Assembly: GCA_018139225.1 (NCBI GenBank)
Contig: JAGSNX010000002.1
Span: forward strand, 682,001-746,000
Length of the DNA: 64,000 nt
Source: Microvirga sp. SRT01
Lineage (GTDB): Bacteria > Pseudomonadota > Alphaproteobacteria > Sphingomonadales > Sphingomonadaceae
Reading direction: 5' to 3'
The translations under genes and the position numbers were made by a program. Below the pieces are notes generated by a model. The model ran no database searches. It was not told the origin of the DNA and saw only the letters and a program-made list of their open reading frames with translations. Shown here piece by piece: positions 43,083 to 51,566 of this stretch. Each line of letters begins with the position of its first letter. The first letter of the stretch is position 1.

Positions 43083-43817
43083 TTAAGCCGCCCGCGCGAG
43101 CATCCAGTCTTCGGCTTTCGCGAGCGCCGCCGCGTCGTCGACGTCGATCCAGTCGAGATCGCTGCAATCCACGGTGAAGGCGCGGGCGTCGGCAGCGAGC
43201 AGGCGCATGCCGTCGGTCAGCGACGGTGCGGGGAGGCTGGCGAGCGCGTCGAACAGCGCCGGGCCGATCGCGAAGACGCCGGTGTCGTACGCGTCAGCAT
43301 CGGCCATGCCGCCCGCCGCGAGTTTGCCGATCTCGACGATCGCATCGCCCTGGGTGCGGACCCAGGTGACGTCGTCGGGATCGACCCAGGGATGGCCGAG
43401 GCGGCGGTCGATGCCCAGCGTCGTGCCACCGCGCGCGCCGGTCGCGGCGAGGCGGGCATAGAGGCTGGGCGAGACCAGATGGTCGCACATCGCCAGTACC
43501 GCTTCCTCGCCGCGCAAGGCCGGGGCTGCCGCGAGGACGGAGACACCGTTGGGCTCGCGGTGGTCGCGGGTCATGACGGTGTCGACCGTCAGCGGCCAGT
43601 CGCGCGAAGCGAGGTGATCGGCGATCGCCTCCGCGCCGTAGCCGAGCACGACGACCGCGCGAGTCAGCCCGGCCTCCGCCATGCCGCACAGCGCGTGGTC
43701 GATCAGGGGGCGACCGCCGACCGGGCATAGCGGCTTGTAGGGCGCGCTGCCCCGCAAGCGGCTGCCGTGGCCGGCGGCGAGCAGGACGCCCGTCCGGATC
43801 GCCCCCGTGTCGTTCAT
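43083..43817 (-). CDS. Sugar/polyol-phosphate cytidylyltransferase, likely inositol-1-P cytidylyltransferase
   Basis: A 244-residue nucleotidyltransferase with the fold signature LLAAGHGSRLRGSAPYKPL and a metal-site region VLAMCDHLVSPSLYA. The short form and the neighbourhood (inositol-phosphate synthase and a CDP-alcohol phosphotransferase, same strand) suggest CTP:inositol-1-phosphate cytidylyltransferase, which makes CDP-inositol. The sequence alone would also allow a choline-phosphate or sugar-phosphate nucleotidyltransferase. The ATG at 43817 is separated from the synthase stop by a single base, so translation is coupled. Confidence 0.7.
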   Translation of the reverse strand: MNDTGAIRTGVLLAAGHGSRLRGSAPYKPLCPVGGRPLIDHALCGMAEAGLTRAVVVLGYGAEAIADHLASRDWPLTVDTVMTRDHREPNGVSVLAAAPALRGEEAVLAMCDHLVSPSLYARLAATGARGGTTLGIDRRLGHPWVDPDDVTWVRTQGDAIVEIGKLAAGGMADADAYDTGVFAIGPALFDALASLPAPSLTDGMRLLAADARAFTVDCSDLDWIDVDDAAALAKAEDWMLARAA

Positions 43818-43818
43818 C

Positions 43819-44910
43819 TCACGCAGCCGCGATGAACTTCTCGACCTCGATCTGGGCGATGTCGTCGGTCATCTGCGTGCGCGGATGCTTGCAGAAATAG
43901 GCCGAGGCGGGGTCGATGACGCCGCCGATGCCGCGGTCGACCGCGATCTTGGCGCAACGGATCATGTCGATCGCGACGCCCGCGGAGTTCGGCGAATCCT
44001 CGACCGACAGGCGCAGCTCCAGGTTCATCGGCACGCCACCGAACAGCTGGCCTTCCATGCGCAGGAAGCAGACCTTGTTGTCGTTCTGCCAAGGCACGTA
44101 ATCGCTGGGGCCGATGTGCACGTTGTCGTCGTCCAGACGCTCGGCGGCGACGGACTGCACCGCCTCCGTCTTGCTGATCTTCTTCGACGCCAGACGGCGA
44201 TGGTTCGACATGTTCAGAAAGTCGGTGTTGCCGCCGGTGTTGAGCTGGTAGGTGCGGTCCAGCTTCACGCCGCGCTTGGCGAACAAATCGGTCAGCACGC
44301 GGTGGACGATCGTCGCGCCCAGCTGGGCCTTGATGTCGTCACCGACGATCGGCACGCCGGCATCCTCGAACCGCTTCGCCCAGACCGGGTTCGACGCGAT
44401 GAAGACGGGGATGTTGTTGACGAAGGCGACGCCCGCCTCGATCGCGCATTCGGCGTAGAACTCCGTCGCCTCCTGGCTGCCGACGGGCAGATAGTTCATC
44501 AGCACGTCCGCGCCCGACGCCTTCAGCTCGGCCACGACCTGTTCCTTGGTCGGCTGCGTGTCGTTGGCGACGATGAAGGTGCGATCCTCCTTGAAGTCGG
44601 CCATGTGCTCGGCGACGCCGTCCAGCACCGCCCCCATCTTCACGATGGTGCCGGTGGCGGGCAGGTTCGCGGCGAACACGGCGGTGCAGTTGGGCTTGGC
44701 GAAGACCGCTTCGGCCACGTCCTTGCCGACCTTGCGCTGGTCGACGTCCCACGCAGCGACGACCTTGATGTCGCTCGGCTTATAGCCGCCGACTTCCCAG
44801 TGCATCAGCCCCACGGCGTCGTTGGTGCCTTCGCGGTAATATTCCAGGCCCTGCACGAGCGAGCTGGCGCAGTTGCCGATCCCGACGATCGCGATACGGA
44901 TAGTGCCCAT
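43819..44910 (-). CDS. ino1: Inositol-3-phosphate synthase (MIPS)
   Basis: A 363-residue NAD-dependent enzyme that turns glucose 6-phosphate into inositol phosphate, the first step of all inositol synthesis. The NAD loop is AIVGIGNCASSLVQG. Conserved segments are MNYLPVGSQEATEFYAEC, VNNIPVFIASNPVWAKRFE, LNTGGNTDFLNM, and the active-site region SVEDSPNSAGVAIDMIRCAK. The length matches the compact actinobacterial/archaeal type, not the 530-residue eukaryotic type. Its start overlaps the stop of the gene upstream (TAATG). Confidence 0.95.
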   Translation of the reverse strand: MGTIRIAIVGIGNCASSLVQGLEYYREGTNDAVGLMHWEVGGYKPSDIKVVAAWDVDQRKVGKDVAEAVFAKPNCTAVFAANLPATGTIVKMGAVLDGVAEHMADFKEDRTFIVANDTQPTKEQVVAELKASGADVLMNYLPVGSQEATEFYAECAIEAGVAFVNNIPVFIASNPVWAKRFEDAGVPIVGDDIKAQLGATIVHRVLTDLFAKRGVKLDRTYQLNTGGNTDFLNMSNHRRLASKKISKTEAVQSVAAERLDDDNVHIGPSDYVPWQNDNKVCFLRMEGQLFGGVPMNLELRLSVEDSPNSAGVAIDMIRCAKIAVDRGIGGVIDPASAYFCKHPRTQMTDDIAQIEVEKFIAAA

Positions 44911-45785
44911 TATTGTCCCTGTTCCTTGACAAGATACTGTGCCGCCGACGCCTCGGTCGCGGCTGGAGAGATGTGGTTCCGGAACGTCCGCTCCACCCGG
45001 CGATGCCAGGCGAGGCCGGCGATCGCGACGAATGTGAGCGGCACGATCTCGAACCACCAGAAAAGACGCGGGTCGCCCATAAGGCATGCCACGAAAATCG
45101 CCAGCACCCGCATGTTCGCGGTTTCGAGCGACAGGAGCCGCATCGGCGGTACGGCGGCGTCGCCGTAGCGGCGGCCGAGCGCGACGGGATCCGCGCTGCC
45201 CGCCAAGTCGCGCTCGAACGCGCCGGCCATGCGGTCGGGCACGCCGGCGAACCAGTCGTAGAAGCGGACGAGTGCGTTGCCGGCCGCGGTCGGCACCGCC
45301 ATGCGCGCCACGCCCTTGATGCGGCGATGGAAACGGGTGCGCTCCCCCTCGTACAGGCTGGATTGCACCGCGTGGGCGATACCGGCGGCGGTGGCGAGAA
45401 CCCAGCCCTCGACCGTGCCGACCGTGAAGGCGAGCGAGACGTAGATCAGCGCGAAGACGCCGTGGTCGCACAGCCCGTCGAGCATGCGGCCCAGAGCGCT
45501 CGACGTGCCGGTCGCCCGCGCGACCATCCCGTCGAGGCCGTCCGCGATCAGCCAGCCGATCGACAGCACCAGCCCCAGCAGTTCGAAGAACGGCCGGTCG
45601 AACTGCGCATAGCTGAGCGCCGCCGCGGCCCCGAGCGCGAGGCCGGCCACCGAGACCGCATTGGCGGACACGCCGCGCCGAATCGCCCAGGGCAGCAAGA
45701 GGCGCCCGGTGGGATGGATCAGCCAGAGATTGGATGGGTCCTCGATCCGGCGATCGCGCGACCCGTCCGGTGGAGGCACTGTCAT
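44910..45785 (-). CDS. CDP-alcohol phosphatidyltransferase family membrane enzyme
   Basis: A 291-residue membrane enzyme with several helices and the complete CDP-alcohol phosphotransferase motif D82-x-x-D85-G-x-x-A-R-x8-G99-x3-D103-x3-D107. With the cytidylyltransferase and inositol-phosphate synthase in the same operon, it may use CDP-inositol as donor (forming an inositol phosphodiester, as in the di-inositol-phosphate route) or make an inositol phospholipid from CDP-diacylglycerol. The choice cannot be made from sequence. ATG 45785 is chosen; ATG 45815 is in frame upstream. Confidence 0.88.
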   Translation of the reverse strand: MTVPPPDGSRDRRIEDPSNLWLIHPTGRLLLPWAIRRGVSANAVSVAGLALGAAAALSYAQFDRPFFELLGLVLSIGWLIADGLDGMVARATGTSSALGRMLDGLCDHGVFALIYVSLAFTVGTVEGWVLATAAGIAHAVQSSLYEGERTRFHRRIKGVARMAVPTAAGNALVRFYDWFAGVPDRMAGAFERDLAGSADPVALGRRYGDAAVPPMRLLSLETANMRVLAIFVACLMGDPRLFWWFEIVPLTFVAIAGLAWHRRVERTFRNHISPAATEASAAQYLVKEQGQ

Positions 45786-45884
45786 GGGATTTTCACATGC
45801 TCCAGCCAGGAACATTTGGCAACGTGGCGAATTGGTAACAATCGGCTAATCGTTAACGGTTCGTCGCTTCCCAAAATCCCGAAT

Positions 45885-47933
45885 TTACGGGCAGTTGGCC
45901 GCGAGTTCGTCGAGCCAGACGCGCGCGGTGCCGTCCGACGGCGCTCGCCAATCGCCGCGTGGGCTGACCGCGCCGCCCGACGACACCTTCGGCCCGTTGG
46001 GAAGTGCCGAGCGCTTGAACTGGCTGGTGCGGAAGAAGCGATCGAGGAATTTTTCCAGCCAGAACCGGATCGTGGGCAGGTCGTAGGCGACGCGCGCATC
46101 CTCCGGGAAGTCCGCGGGCCAGCGCCCCGCGTCCGCGTCGCGCCACGCATGCCACGCCAGGAAGGCGATCTTCGACGGGGCGAGGCCGTGGCGCAGCACG
46201 TAATGCGCGAAGAAGTCGTTGAGTGCATAGGGTCCGATCTTCGACTCGGTCGATTGCAGCGCGCCGTCCGCCCCGGCGGGTACCAGTTCGGGGCTGATCT
46301 CCTGCGCCAGAATGCCGGCGAGCACCTGATTGGTGGCCTCGTCATACTGGCTGGTGCGGATGCACCAGCGGATCAGGAACTGGATCAGCGTCTTCGGCAC
46401 GCCGGCGTTGACCGCATAATGGCTCATGTGGTCGCCGACGCCATAGGTACACCAGCCGAGCGCCAGTTCGCTGAGATCGCCGGTGCCGAGCACCAACCCG
46501 CCACGCTGATTGGCGAGACGGAACAGATAATCCGTGCGCAGGCCCGCCTGAACATTCTCGAAGGTCACGTCGTAGACCGGCTCGCCGCGTCCGAACGGGT
46601 GATCCATGTCCTTGAGCATCTGGGTCGCGGCGGGGCGGATGTCGATCTCGTCCGCGACGATGCCGAGCGCGCGCATCAGCGCCCAGGCATAGGCCTTGGT
46701 GCCCTCGCCGGTGGCGAAACCGGGCATGGTGAAGCCGAGGATATCGGAGCGCGGCCGGTCGAGCCGGTCCATCGCCTTCGCCGCGACGATCAGCGCGTGC
46801 GTCGAATCGAGCCCACCCGACACGCCGATCACCAGCGTCTTCGATCCGGTCGCGGACAGGCGCTTCGCCAATCCCTCGACCTGGATGTTGAAGGCCTCGT
46901 AACAGTCGGCGTCGCGCTTGTCCGGGTCGTTGGGAACGAACGGAAAGCGGCGGACATCGCGTTCCAGTCCGGTGTCGCCAGCATCTTCACCATGTTGGAA
47001 GCCGATGCGGCGGAAGCGGGTTTCGGGATGGCCGGCGAACATCGCCGCATCGTTGAAGGTGCCGAAGCGGGTCCGCTCCTGCAACAGCCGCTCGGCATCG
47101 ATGTCGGCGACGGCGAGTTCGGGCGCGTAGCCGAAACGGCTCGATCCGGCGAGCAACTCGCCGAGTTCGTAGATCAGCCCCTGACCGTCCCATGACAGGT
47201 CGGTGGTGCTCTCGCCCGGTCCGGCGGCGGAATAGACATAGGCGCAGATGGCACGCGCCGATTGCGCGGCGGCGAGCAACTGCCGCTCGCGCGCCTTGCC
47301 GATGACGATGTTGCTGGCGGACAGGTTGCAGCAGATCAGCGCCCCCGCCAGCGCACCGGCGGTGGAGGGCGGGGTGGGTGCCCAGTAATCCTCGCAGATC
47401 TCCGCGTGAAAGGTGAAGAAGGGCAGGTCGCTGGCGGCGAAGAACAGGTCGACGCCGAACGGCACGTCCTCCCCGTCGATCGCTATCGTCAGCCCGTGGA
47501 GCCCCGCACCGCTGACGAACCAGCGCTTCTCGTAATATTCGCGGTAGTTGGGCAGGAACGTCTTGGGCACCACGCCGAGGATACGGCCACGCGCGATGAC
47601 AACCGCGCAATTGTACAGGCGACCCGCCCGCTCGATCGCCGCGCCGACGATCAGCACGGGCTTCAGGTCGCGGCTGGCATCGCGTACCGCGACGATCGCC
47701 GCCAGCGACGCGCTCTGTTGCGCCGATTGCAGATGCAGATCGTCGATCGCGTAGCTGGTCAGGTTTAGTTCCGGGAACACGACGAGGTCGACGCCGCGAT
47801 CATGCGCGGCCCGGGCGAGCGCGATCGCCGCCGCCGCATTGGCGGGCGCGTCGCCGACACTGGCCGGCGGCGTCGCCGCGGCGACACGGACCATGCGCTG
47901 GCGGTGAAGAGCGTAGAACGGGTGCGTGGTCAT
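45885..47933 (-). CDS. nadE: Glutamine-dependent NAD+ synthetase
   Basis: This 682-residue enzyme makes NAD from deamido-NAD using glutamine. The N-terminal glutaminase (nitrilase fold) has the triad Glu55 (VFPELNL), Lys124 (VVPKTFLP) and Cys180 (AEICEDYW). The C-terminal synthetase has the P-loop IGVSGGLDSTHAL and the family segments GTGDLSELALGWCTYGVGDH. Length is typical for the two-domain form. It precedes the inositol operon by 100 bp on the same strand, and MIPS needs NAD, but a shared transcript is not shown. Confidence 0.96.
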   Translation of the reverse strand: MTTHPFYALHRQRMVRVAAATPPASVGDAPANAAAAIALARAAHDRGVDLVVFPELNLTSYAIDDLHLQSAQQSASLAAIVAVRDASRDLKPVLIVGAAIERAGRLYNCAVVIARGRILGVVPKTFLPNYREYYEKRWFVSGAGLHGLTIAIDGEDVPFGVDLFFAASDLPFFTFHAEICEDYWAPTPPSTAGALAGALICCNLSASNIVIGKARERQLLAAAQSARAICAYVYSAAGPGESTTDLSWDGQGLIYELGELLAGSSRFGYAPELAVADIDAERLLQERTRFGTFNDAAMFAGHPETRFRRIGFQHGEDAGDTGLERDVRRFPFVPNDPDKRDADCYEAFNIQVEGLAKRLSATGSKTLVIGVSGGLDSTHALIVAAKAMDRLDRPRSDILGFTMPGFATGEGTKAYAWALMRALGIVADEIDIRPAATQMLKDMDHPFGRGEPVYDVTFENVQAGLRTDYLFRLANQRGGLVLGTGDLSELALGWCTYGVGDHMSHYAVNAGVPKTLIQFLIRWCIRTSQYDEATNQVLAGILAQEISPELVPAGADGALQSTESKIGPYALNDFFAHYVLRHGLAPSKIAFLAWHAWRDADAGRWPADFPEDARVAYDLPTIRFWLEKFLDRFFRTSQFKRSALPNGPKVSSGGAVSPRGDWRAPSDGTARVWLDELAANCP

Positions 47934-48037
47934 GGCCGGCGGAATAGCGCGGGTGAGAGCGGGGCGCTATGATTCAGGATGGTCGGGTTAGGCGGGTGGA
48001 AGTTACCGAGCGGAAGATTGCCCACCCCGCCTGTCGG

Positions 48038-48274
48038 TCAGTCTGGATTAGCAGAGCCATTCGGCGGGAGCCGCTCCTTCGTCAATGTTGCAAAGTTTTC
48101 CAGCTCTGGTTGCAACCACGGCGCCCCCTGAACGACCTGTTGGGTCGAAAAATCGATCAGGCGTTCGACCGTCGATTTCGCGATGCTACCGGAATCGATC
48201 GATATGCTGATCCAATCCAGCAGCAGGCGGTTGGTGAAAAGGAGCAGCGCCTGCTCGTCTTTTGCGAGTGACAT
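48038..48274 (-). CDS. Small hypothetical protein downstream of brnA
   Basis: A 78-residue open frame beginning MSLAKDEQALLLFTNRLLLDW. It has AGGAA about 9 nt before the ATG and lower GC than its neighbours, like the toxin-antitoxin genes just upstream. The family is not recognised. It lies 9 bp after brnA on the same strand, so it may be a third gene of that locus. Confidence 0.5.
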   Translation of the reverse strand: MSLAKDEQALLLFTNRLLLDWISISIDSGSIAKSTVERLIDFSTQQVVQGAPWLQPELENFATLTKERLPPNGSANPD

Positions 48275-48283
48275 ACACGATTC

Positions 48284-48607
48284 CTAGCTCGTAATTTGAT
48301 CCAGTCGAGCGCCGGCTCCTTGCCCGCGAGCGGCATCTGCTACGATGCAGCCAGTACCGCTGACTTGCCGCAATGTGCTGGTCATCCGCGACTGCCAACC
48401 TGGTCCGCTGGCCCGCCACCTGGCCAGCACATCCTTTTCGATACGAAGGGCGACCTGCTGTCGGTTCGAGCCGATCGGCCGACCAGGCTTTCCGCGTCGC
48501 GCAGCGCGCGCCGCTAATGCCTCTGTCACGCCCGCCTCCGACACGTCGAAGTCCTCCGGATCGCCGGGGTCGGCGCTAAGCGCGATAGTATCGCTCTTCG
48601 CCATCAT
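48284..48607 (-). CDS. brnA: BrnA-like antitoxin
   Basis: A 107-residue protein whose middle reads GRPIGSNRQQVALRIEKDVLARWRASGPGWQSRM, the ribbon-helix-helix DNA-binding core of the BrnA family; family members repress their own operon and neutralise BrnT. The C-terminal tail after TLRQVSGTG is about 20 residues longer than usual. AAGGAG precedes the double ATG at 48607/48604. The brnT reading frame, if intact, would overlap its start by about 30 nt. Confidence 0.8.
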   Translation of the reverse strand: MMAKSDTIALSADPGDPEDFDVSEAGVTEALAARAARRGKPGRPIGSNRQQVALRIEKDVLARWRASGPGWQSRMTSTLRQVSGTGCIVADAARGQGAGARLDQITS

Positions 48608-48868
48608 TGCTTCTCCTTACCGAGATGAACCGCGTAACCGTGTTCCGTACGACTTAAACGCCGTCCACATCCTGCCATCTACAAGGCCCACGACCTTGAA
48701 GCGTTCTTCGCCGTCCACCGGGCGCATGGAAGGCAGTACAATGTGATCCAGATCGTCAAAGATCGCCGCTCCGAAGCCCAGCGCTACCCCGTGCTTGGCA
48801 CGGTTTGCGACGTCCTTCGCTGGATCGAACGTGATATCCACATCATTTCTGTAGATGCGAAAACTCAC
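48576..48868 (-). pseudogene. brnT: BrnT-like toxin gene, frameshifted
   Basis: BrnT is a small ribonuclease toxin. The first 70 or so residues fit the family (ITFDPAKDVANRAKHGVALG, IFDDLDH, DGEERFKVVGLVDGR). Then the frame runs into an unrelated tail and stops at 48617. In the next frame, from about 48653 on, one reads VVRNTVTRFISVRRSNDGEE then RYYRA and a stop at 48576, which is the conserved BrnT C terminus. A single base is therefore missing near 48650-48660. The start is a GTG, at 48868 or about 48838. Either the toxin is dead or there is a sequencing error. Confidence 0.8.
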
Positions 48869-49027
48869 CAGTGCAAATCGTTGCAGGCCGCGGTCGCGGC
48901 TGAGTGGTAGTTCAGTTGATTACCTCTGAAACCACGCCAGCCGCGATGAGATCAACTCGTTCCTCCACGCGCAGCCGGTCCTAGACAGACGTTGCGTCGG
49001 CAAGGAGCCGGTGCAACAGGAACCGCG

Positions 49028-49375
49028 ATGACGATCACGATGTACGGCATCCGCAACTGCGACACGGTGAAGAAGGCGCGGGCGTGGCTCGATGCGAACG
49101 GCACGGCGTATGCGTTCCACGACTACAAGACGGTGGGCGTCGATGCGGAGCGGCTGGCGGGGTGGGTCGCTCGGCTGGGGTGGGAGACGCTGCTCAACCG
49201 CCGCGGGACGACGTTCCGCAAATTGCCGGAAGAAGAGCAGGGGGATCTGGATGCGGACAAGGTTACCGCGTTGATGATCGCGCATCCCTCGGCGATCCGG
49301 CGGCCGGTGGTGGAGGCGGGCGACGCGCTGCTCGTCGGGTTCGATGCGGAAGTTTACGCAGCGCAATTCGGTTGA
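49028..49375 (+). CDS. ArsC/Spx-family protein (YffB type)
   Basis: A 115-residue thioredoxin-fold protein of the ArsC family, YffB group. Cys11 in MYGIRNCDTVKKARAWL is the single conserved cysteine. There is no arsenate-specific set of cysteines, so arsenate reduction is unlikely; YffB proteins may use glutathione but their role is unclear. ATG 49028 follows CAGGAA. The next gene begins 61 bp later on the same strand. Confidence 0.88.
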   Translation: MTITMYGIRNCDTVKKARAWLDANGTAYAFHDYKTVGVDAERLAGWVARLGWETLLNRRGTTFRKLPEEEQGDLDADKVTALMIAHPSAIRRPVVEAGDALLVGFDAEVYAAQFG

Positions 49376-49436
49376 GCCGCTTGCGTAACGATCGTTGCGG
49401 GCGCAGCATCGCTTCTCGATAATAGAAGAGGATGTG

Positions 49437-49871
49437 ATGGCGGGTTGGACGAAAACACCCTTGTGGTTTCGCACCTTGGCCGTGCTGCTGATCCTGTGGG
49501 GCGCGATGGGCGTGTTCGCGTGGGTGCAGCATATGCGGCTGGGGGCGGAGGCGATGGGGCCGGCGACGGTGTATGATCGCGGACTCTACGCGAGCCTGCC
49601 GGGCTGGTATGACTGGGTGTACCTGATTGCGGTGGGTGCAGGGCTGGTCGGTGCGGCGATGCTGTTGCTGGGGTCGGCGCTGGCACGGCCGATGTTCGCA
49701 GCGTCGCTGATCGGGGTCGTGGTGATGTTCGGCTGGATGTTCCTGGCGACCGACATCATCGCGGTGAAGGGCGTCCCGCTCGCGACGGGATTTCCGGTCG
49801 TGATCTTCGCGATCGCCGTTCTGCAGCTATGGCTGGCCGGCATGGCCGTGCGGCGTGGCTGGATCGGCTGA
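49437..49871 (+). CDS. Small four-helix membrane protein
   Basis: A 144-residue membrane protein with four hydrophobic segments (TLAVLLILWGAMGVFAWV; WVYLIAVGAGLVGAAMLLL; FAASLIGVVVMFGWMFLA; VVIFAIAVLQLWLAGMA). The family is not firmly recognised; similar proteins are labelled sugar transporter without evidence. ATG 49437 follows AGAGG. It ends 24 bp before panB. Confidence 0.75.
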   Translation: MAGWTKTPLWFRTLAVLLILWGAMGVFAWVQHMRLGAEAMGPATVYDRGLYASLPGWYDWVYLIAVGAGLVGAAMLLLGSALARPMFAASLIGVVVMFGWMFLATDIIAVKGVPLATGFPVVIFAIAVLQLWLAGMAVRRGWIG

Positions 49872-49895
49872 GGCGGCGGCGCTACACCGCGGGCC

Positions 49896-50756
49896 ATGTC
49901 CACGACCTACACGCTCGACACGGCGACCAGCCGCGCCAACCCCACGCCCGCGCCGATCAAGCGCCTGACCGTCCCGGCGATCCGGCGGCGGAAAGGTACG
50001 GAGCCGCTCGTGATGCTGACCGCCTATACGGTGCGGACGGCGCAGTTGCTCGATCCGCATTGCGACATGCTGCTGGTTGGCGACAGTCTGGGGCAGGTTG
50101 TCTACGGATTGCCGTCGACGGTGCCGGTGACGCTGGAGATGATGGCGGCGCACGGCGCGGCGGTGGTCCGGGGCAGCTATCATGCGGTGGTCGTGATCGA
50201 CATGCCGTTCGGCAGCTACGAGGCGTCCCCCGAACAGGCCTTTGCGAGCGCGGCGCGGTTGCTGAAAGAGACGAACGCGGCCGCGGTGAAGCTGGAGGGC
50301 GGGGAGGCGATGGCACCGACCGTGCGCTTCCTGACGGAGCGCGGAATTCCCGTTATGGGACATGTCGGGCTGACGCCGCAGGCGGTGAACGTGCTGGGCG
50401 GTTACGGCGCGCGCGGCCGGACCGAGGCAGAGGCGGCGAAGATCGTCGCCGATGCCAAGGCGGTCGCGGAGGCGGGTGCGTTCGCGATCGTGATCGAGGG
50501 CGTTGTGGAGCCGATTGCGGTGGCGATCACGCAGGCGGTTGCCTGTCCGACGATCGGCATCGGTGCGTCGGCGCAGTGCGACGGTCAGGTGCTGGTGGGC
50601 GAGGACATGCTGGGCCTGTTCGACCGGGTGCCGCGCTTCGTGAAGCGGTACGACGACCTCGCGACGCGGATCGACGCGGCGGCGGCGACCTTTGCCGCTG
50701 AGGTGCGGTCGCGCGCGTTTCCGGGACCGGATCAGGTGTATGCGCCGAAAGACTGA
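49896..50756 (+). CDS. panB: 3-methyl-2-oxobutanoate hydroxymethyltransferase
   Basis: A 286-residue enzyme making ketopantoate from ketoisovalerate and methylene-tetrahydrofolate, the first step of pantothenate synthesis. Magnesium and substrate sites are in [30 protein letters not shown] and [27 protein letters not shown] and the C-terminal [15 protein letters not shown] also match the family. Length is slightly longer than usual because of an N-terminal extension. Confidence 0.96.
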   Translation: MSTTYTLDTATSRANPTPAPIKRLTVPAIRRRKGTEPLVMLTAYTVRTAQLLDPHCDMLLVGDSLGQVVYGLPSTVPVTLEMMAAHGAAVVRGSYHAVVVIDMPFGSYEASPEQAFASAARLLKETNAAAVKLEGGEAMAPTVRFLTERGIPVMGHVGLTPQAVNVLGGYGARGRTEAEAAKIVADAKAVAEAGAFAIVIEGVVEPIAVAITQAVACPTIGIGASAQCDGQVLVGEDMLGLFDRVPRFVKRYDDLATRIDAAAATFAAEVRSRAFPGPDQVYAPKD

Positions 50757-50852
50757 CCGCCGTCCCTGATCGAGGTTCAACCCCCGCTTCCCCTTGCGCG
50801 CGTCCCCGGCTATGGCGCGCGATTAACCTTTCCTGTCTTTTGGAGCCGCTGC

Positions 50853-51566
50853 TTGGCCCTCTCGCCGCACGATAACGAAGCCTTTCTCCGCGAAGTCGAC
50901 GAAGGCGTCCGGCGCGACCGGATGACCGATTTCTGGACCCGCTGGGGCAAGCTGGCCGCCGCCGTGCTGGTGCTGGCGCTCGCGGCGTTCGGCGGGTTCC
51001 TGTACTGGCAGCACCGCCAGACCGAGGCCGCGGGCGAGCAGGGCGTGCAATTGTCGCAAGCGTTCGAGGCGCTGGGATCGGGCAACGTCACCGGCGCGCA
51101 GCCGACGCTGGCGACGCTGGCGACCGACGGGCGTGACGGATACCGCGCGCTGGCGAAGTTCACGCAGGCCGATATCCTGTTGCAGAAGAACGACCTGAAG
51201 GGCGCAGCGGCCAAGTTCGCGGAGGTCGCGAGCGACACTTCGCTGGGCAAGCCGTTTCGCGATCTCGCGCTCGTCCGGCAGACCAGTGCCGAGTTCGACA
51301 CGCTGAAGCCGCAGGTCGTGATCGAGCGGCTGCGACCGTTGGCGGTGCCGGGCAGCGCCTTCCTCGGCAGCGCGGGCGAGATGGTCGCGATCAGCCACCT
51401 GAACGCCGGCCGTCGCGACCTCGCGGGGCAGCTGTTCGCGCAGATCGCGCGCGACGAGGGCGTGCCCGAATCGCTGCGTCAACGCGCCGTTCAGATGGCC
51501 GGCGCGATGGGCGTTGACGCCGTACCCGTTCCCGCAGGCGCGGCCGCAAATCAGGAAGCCCGATGA
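50853..51566 (+). CDS. YfgM-like inner-membrane TPR protein
   Basis: A 237-residue protein with a cytoplasmic N-terminal tail (ALSPHDNEAFLREVDEGVRR), one membrane helix (AAAVLVLALAAFGGFLYW), and a periplasmic part with TPR-like helices (ALAKFTQADILLQKNDLKGAAAKF). This is the layout of YfgM, a Sec-associated periplasmic chaperone helper, and the order yfgM-bamB-der matches E. coli. The TTG at 50853 follows GGAG by 7 nt. Its stop overlaps the bamB ATG. Confidence 0.85.
   Translation: MALSPHDNEAFLREVDEGVRRDRMTDFWTRWGKLAAAVLVLALAAFGGFLYWQHRQTEAAGEQGVQLSQAFEALGSGNVTGAQPTLATLATDGRDGYRALAKFTQADILLQKNDLKGAAAKFAEVASDTSLGKPFRDLALVRQTSAEFDTLKPQVVIERLRPLAVPGSAFLGSAGEMVAISHLNAGRRDLAGQLFAQIARDEGVPESLRQRAVQMAGAMGVDAVPVPAGAAANQEAR

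Noticed and set aside
45785..45815. Upstream ATG 45815 for the CDP-alcohol phosphotransferase
   Set aside because: Neither start has a strong ribosome site; the shorter start was kept because the extra ten residues add nothing family-like. The choice is uncertain.
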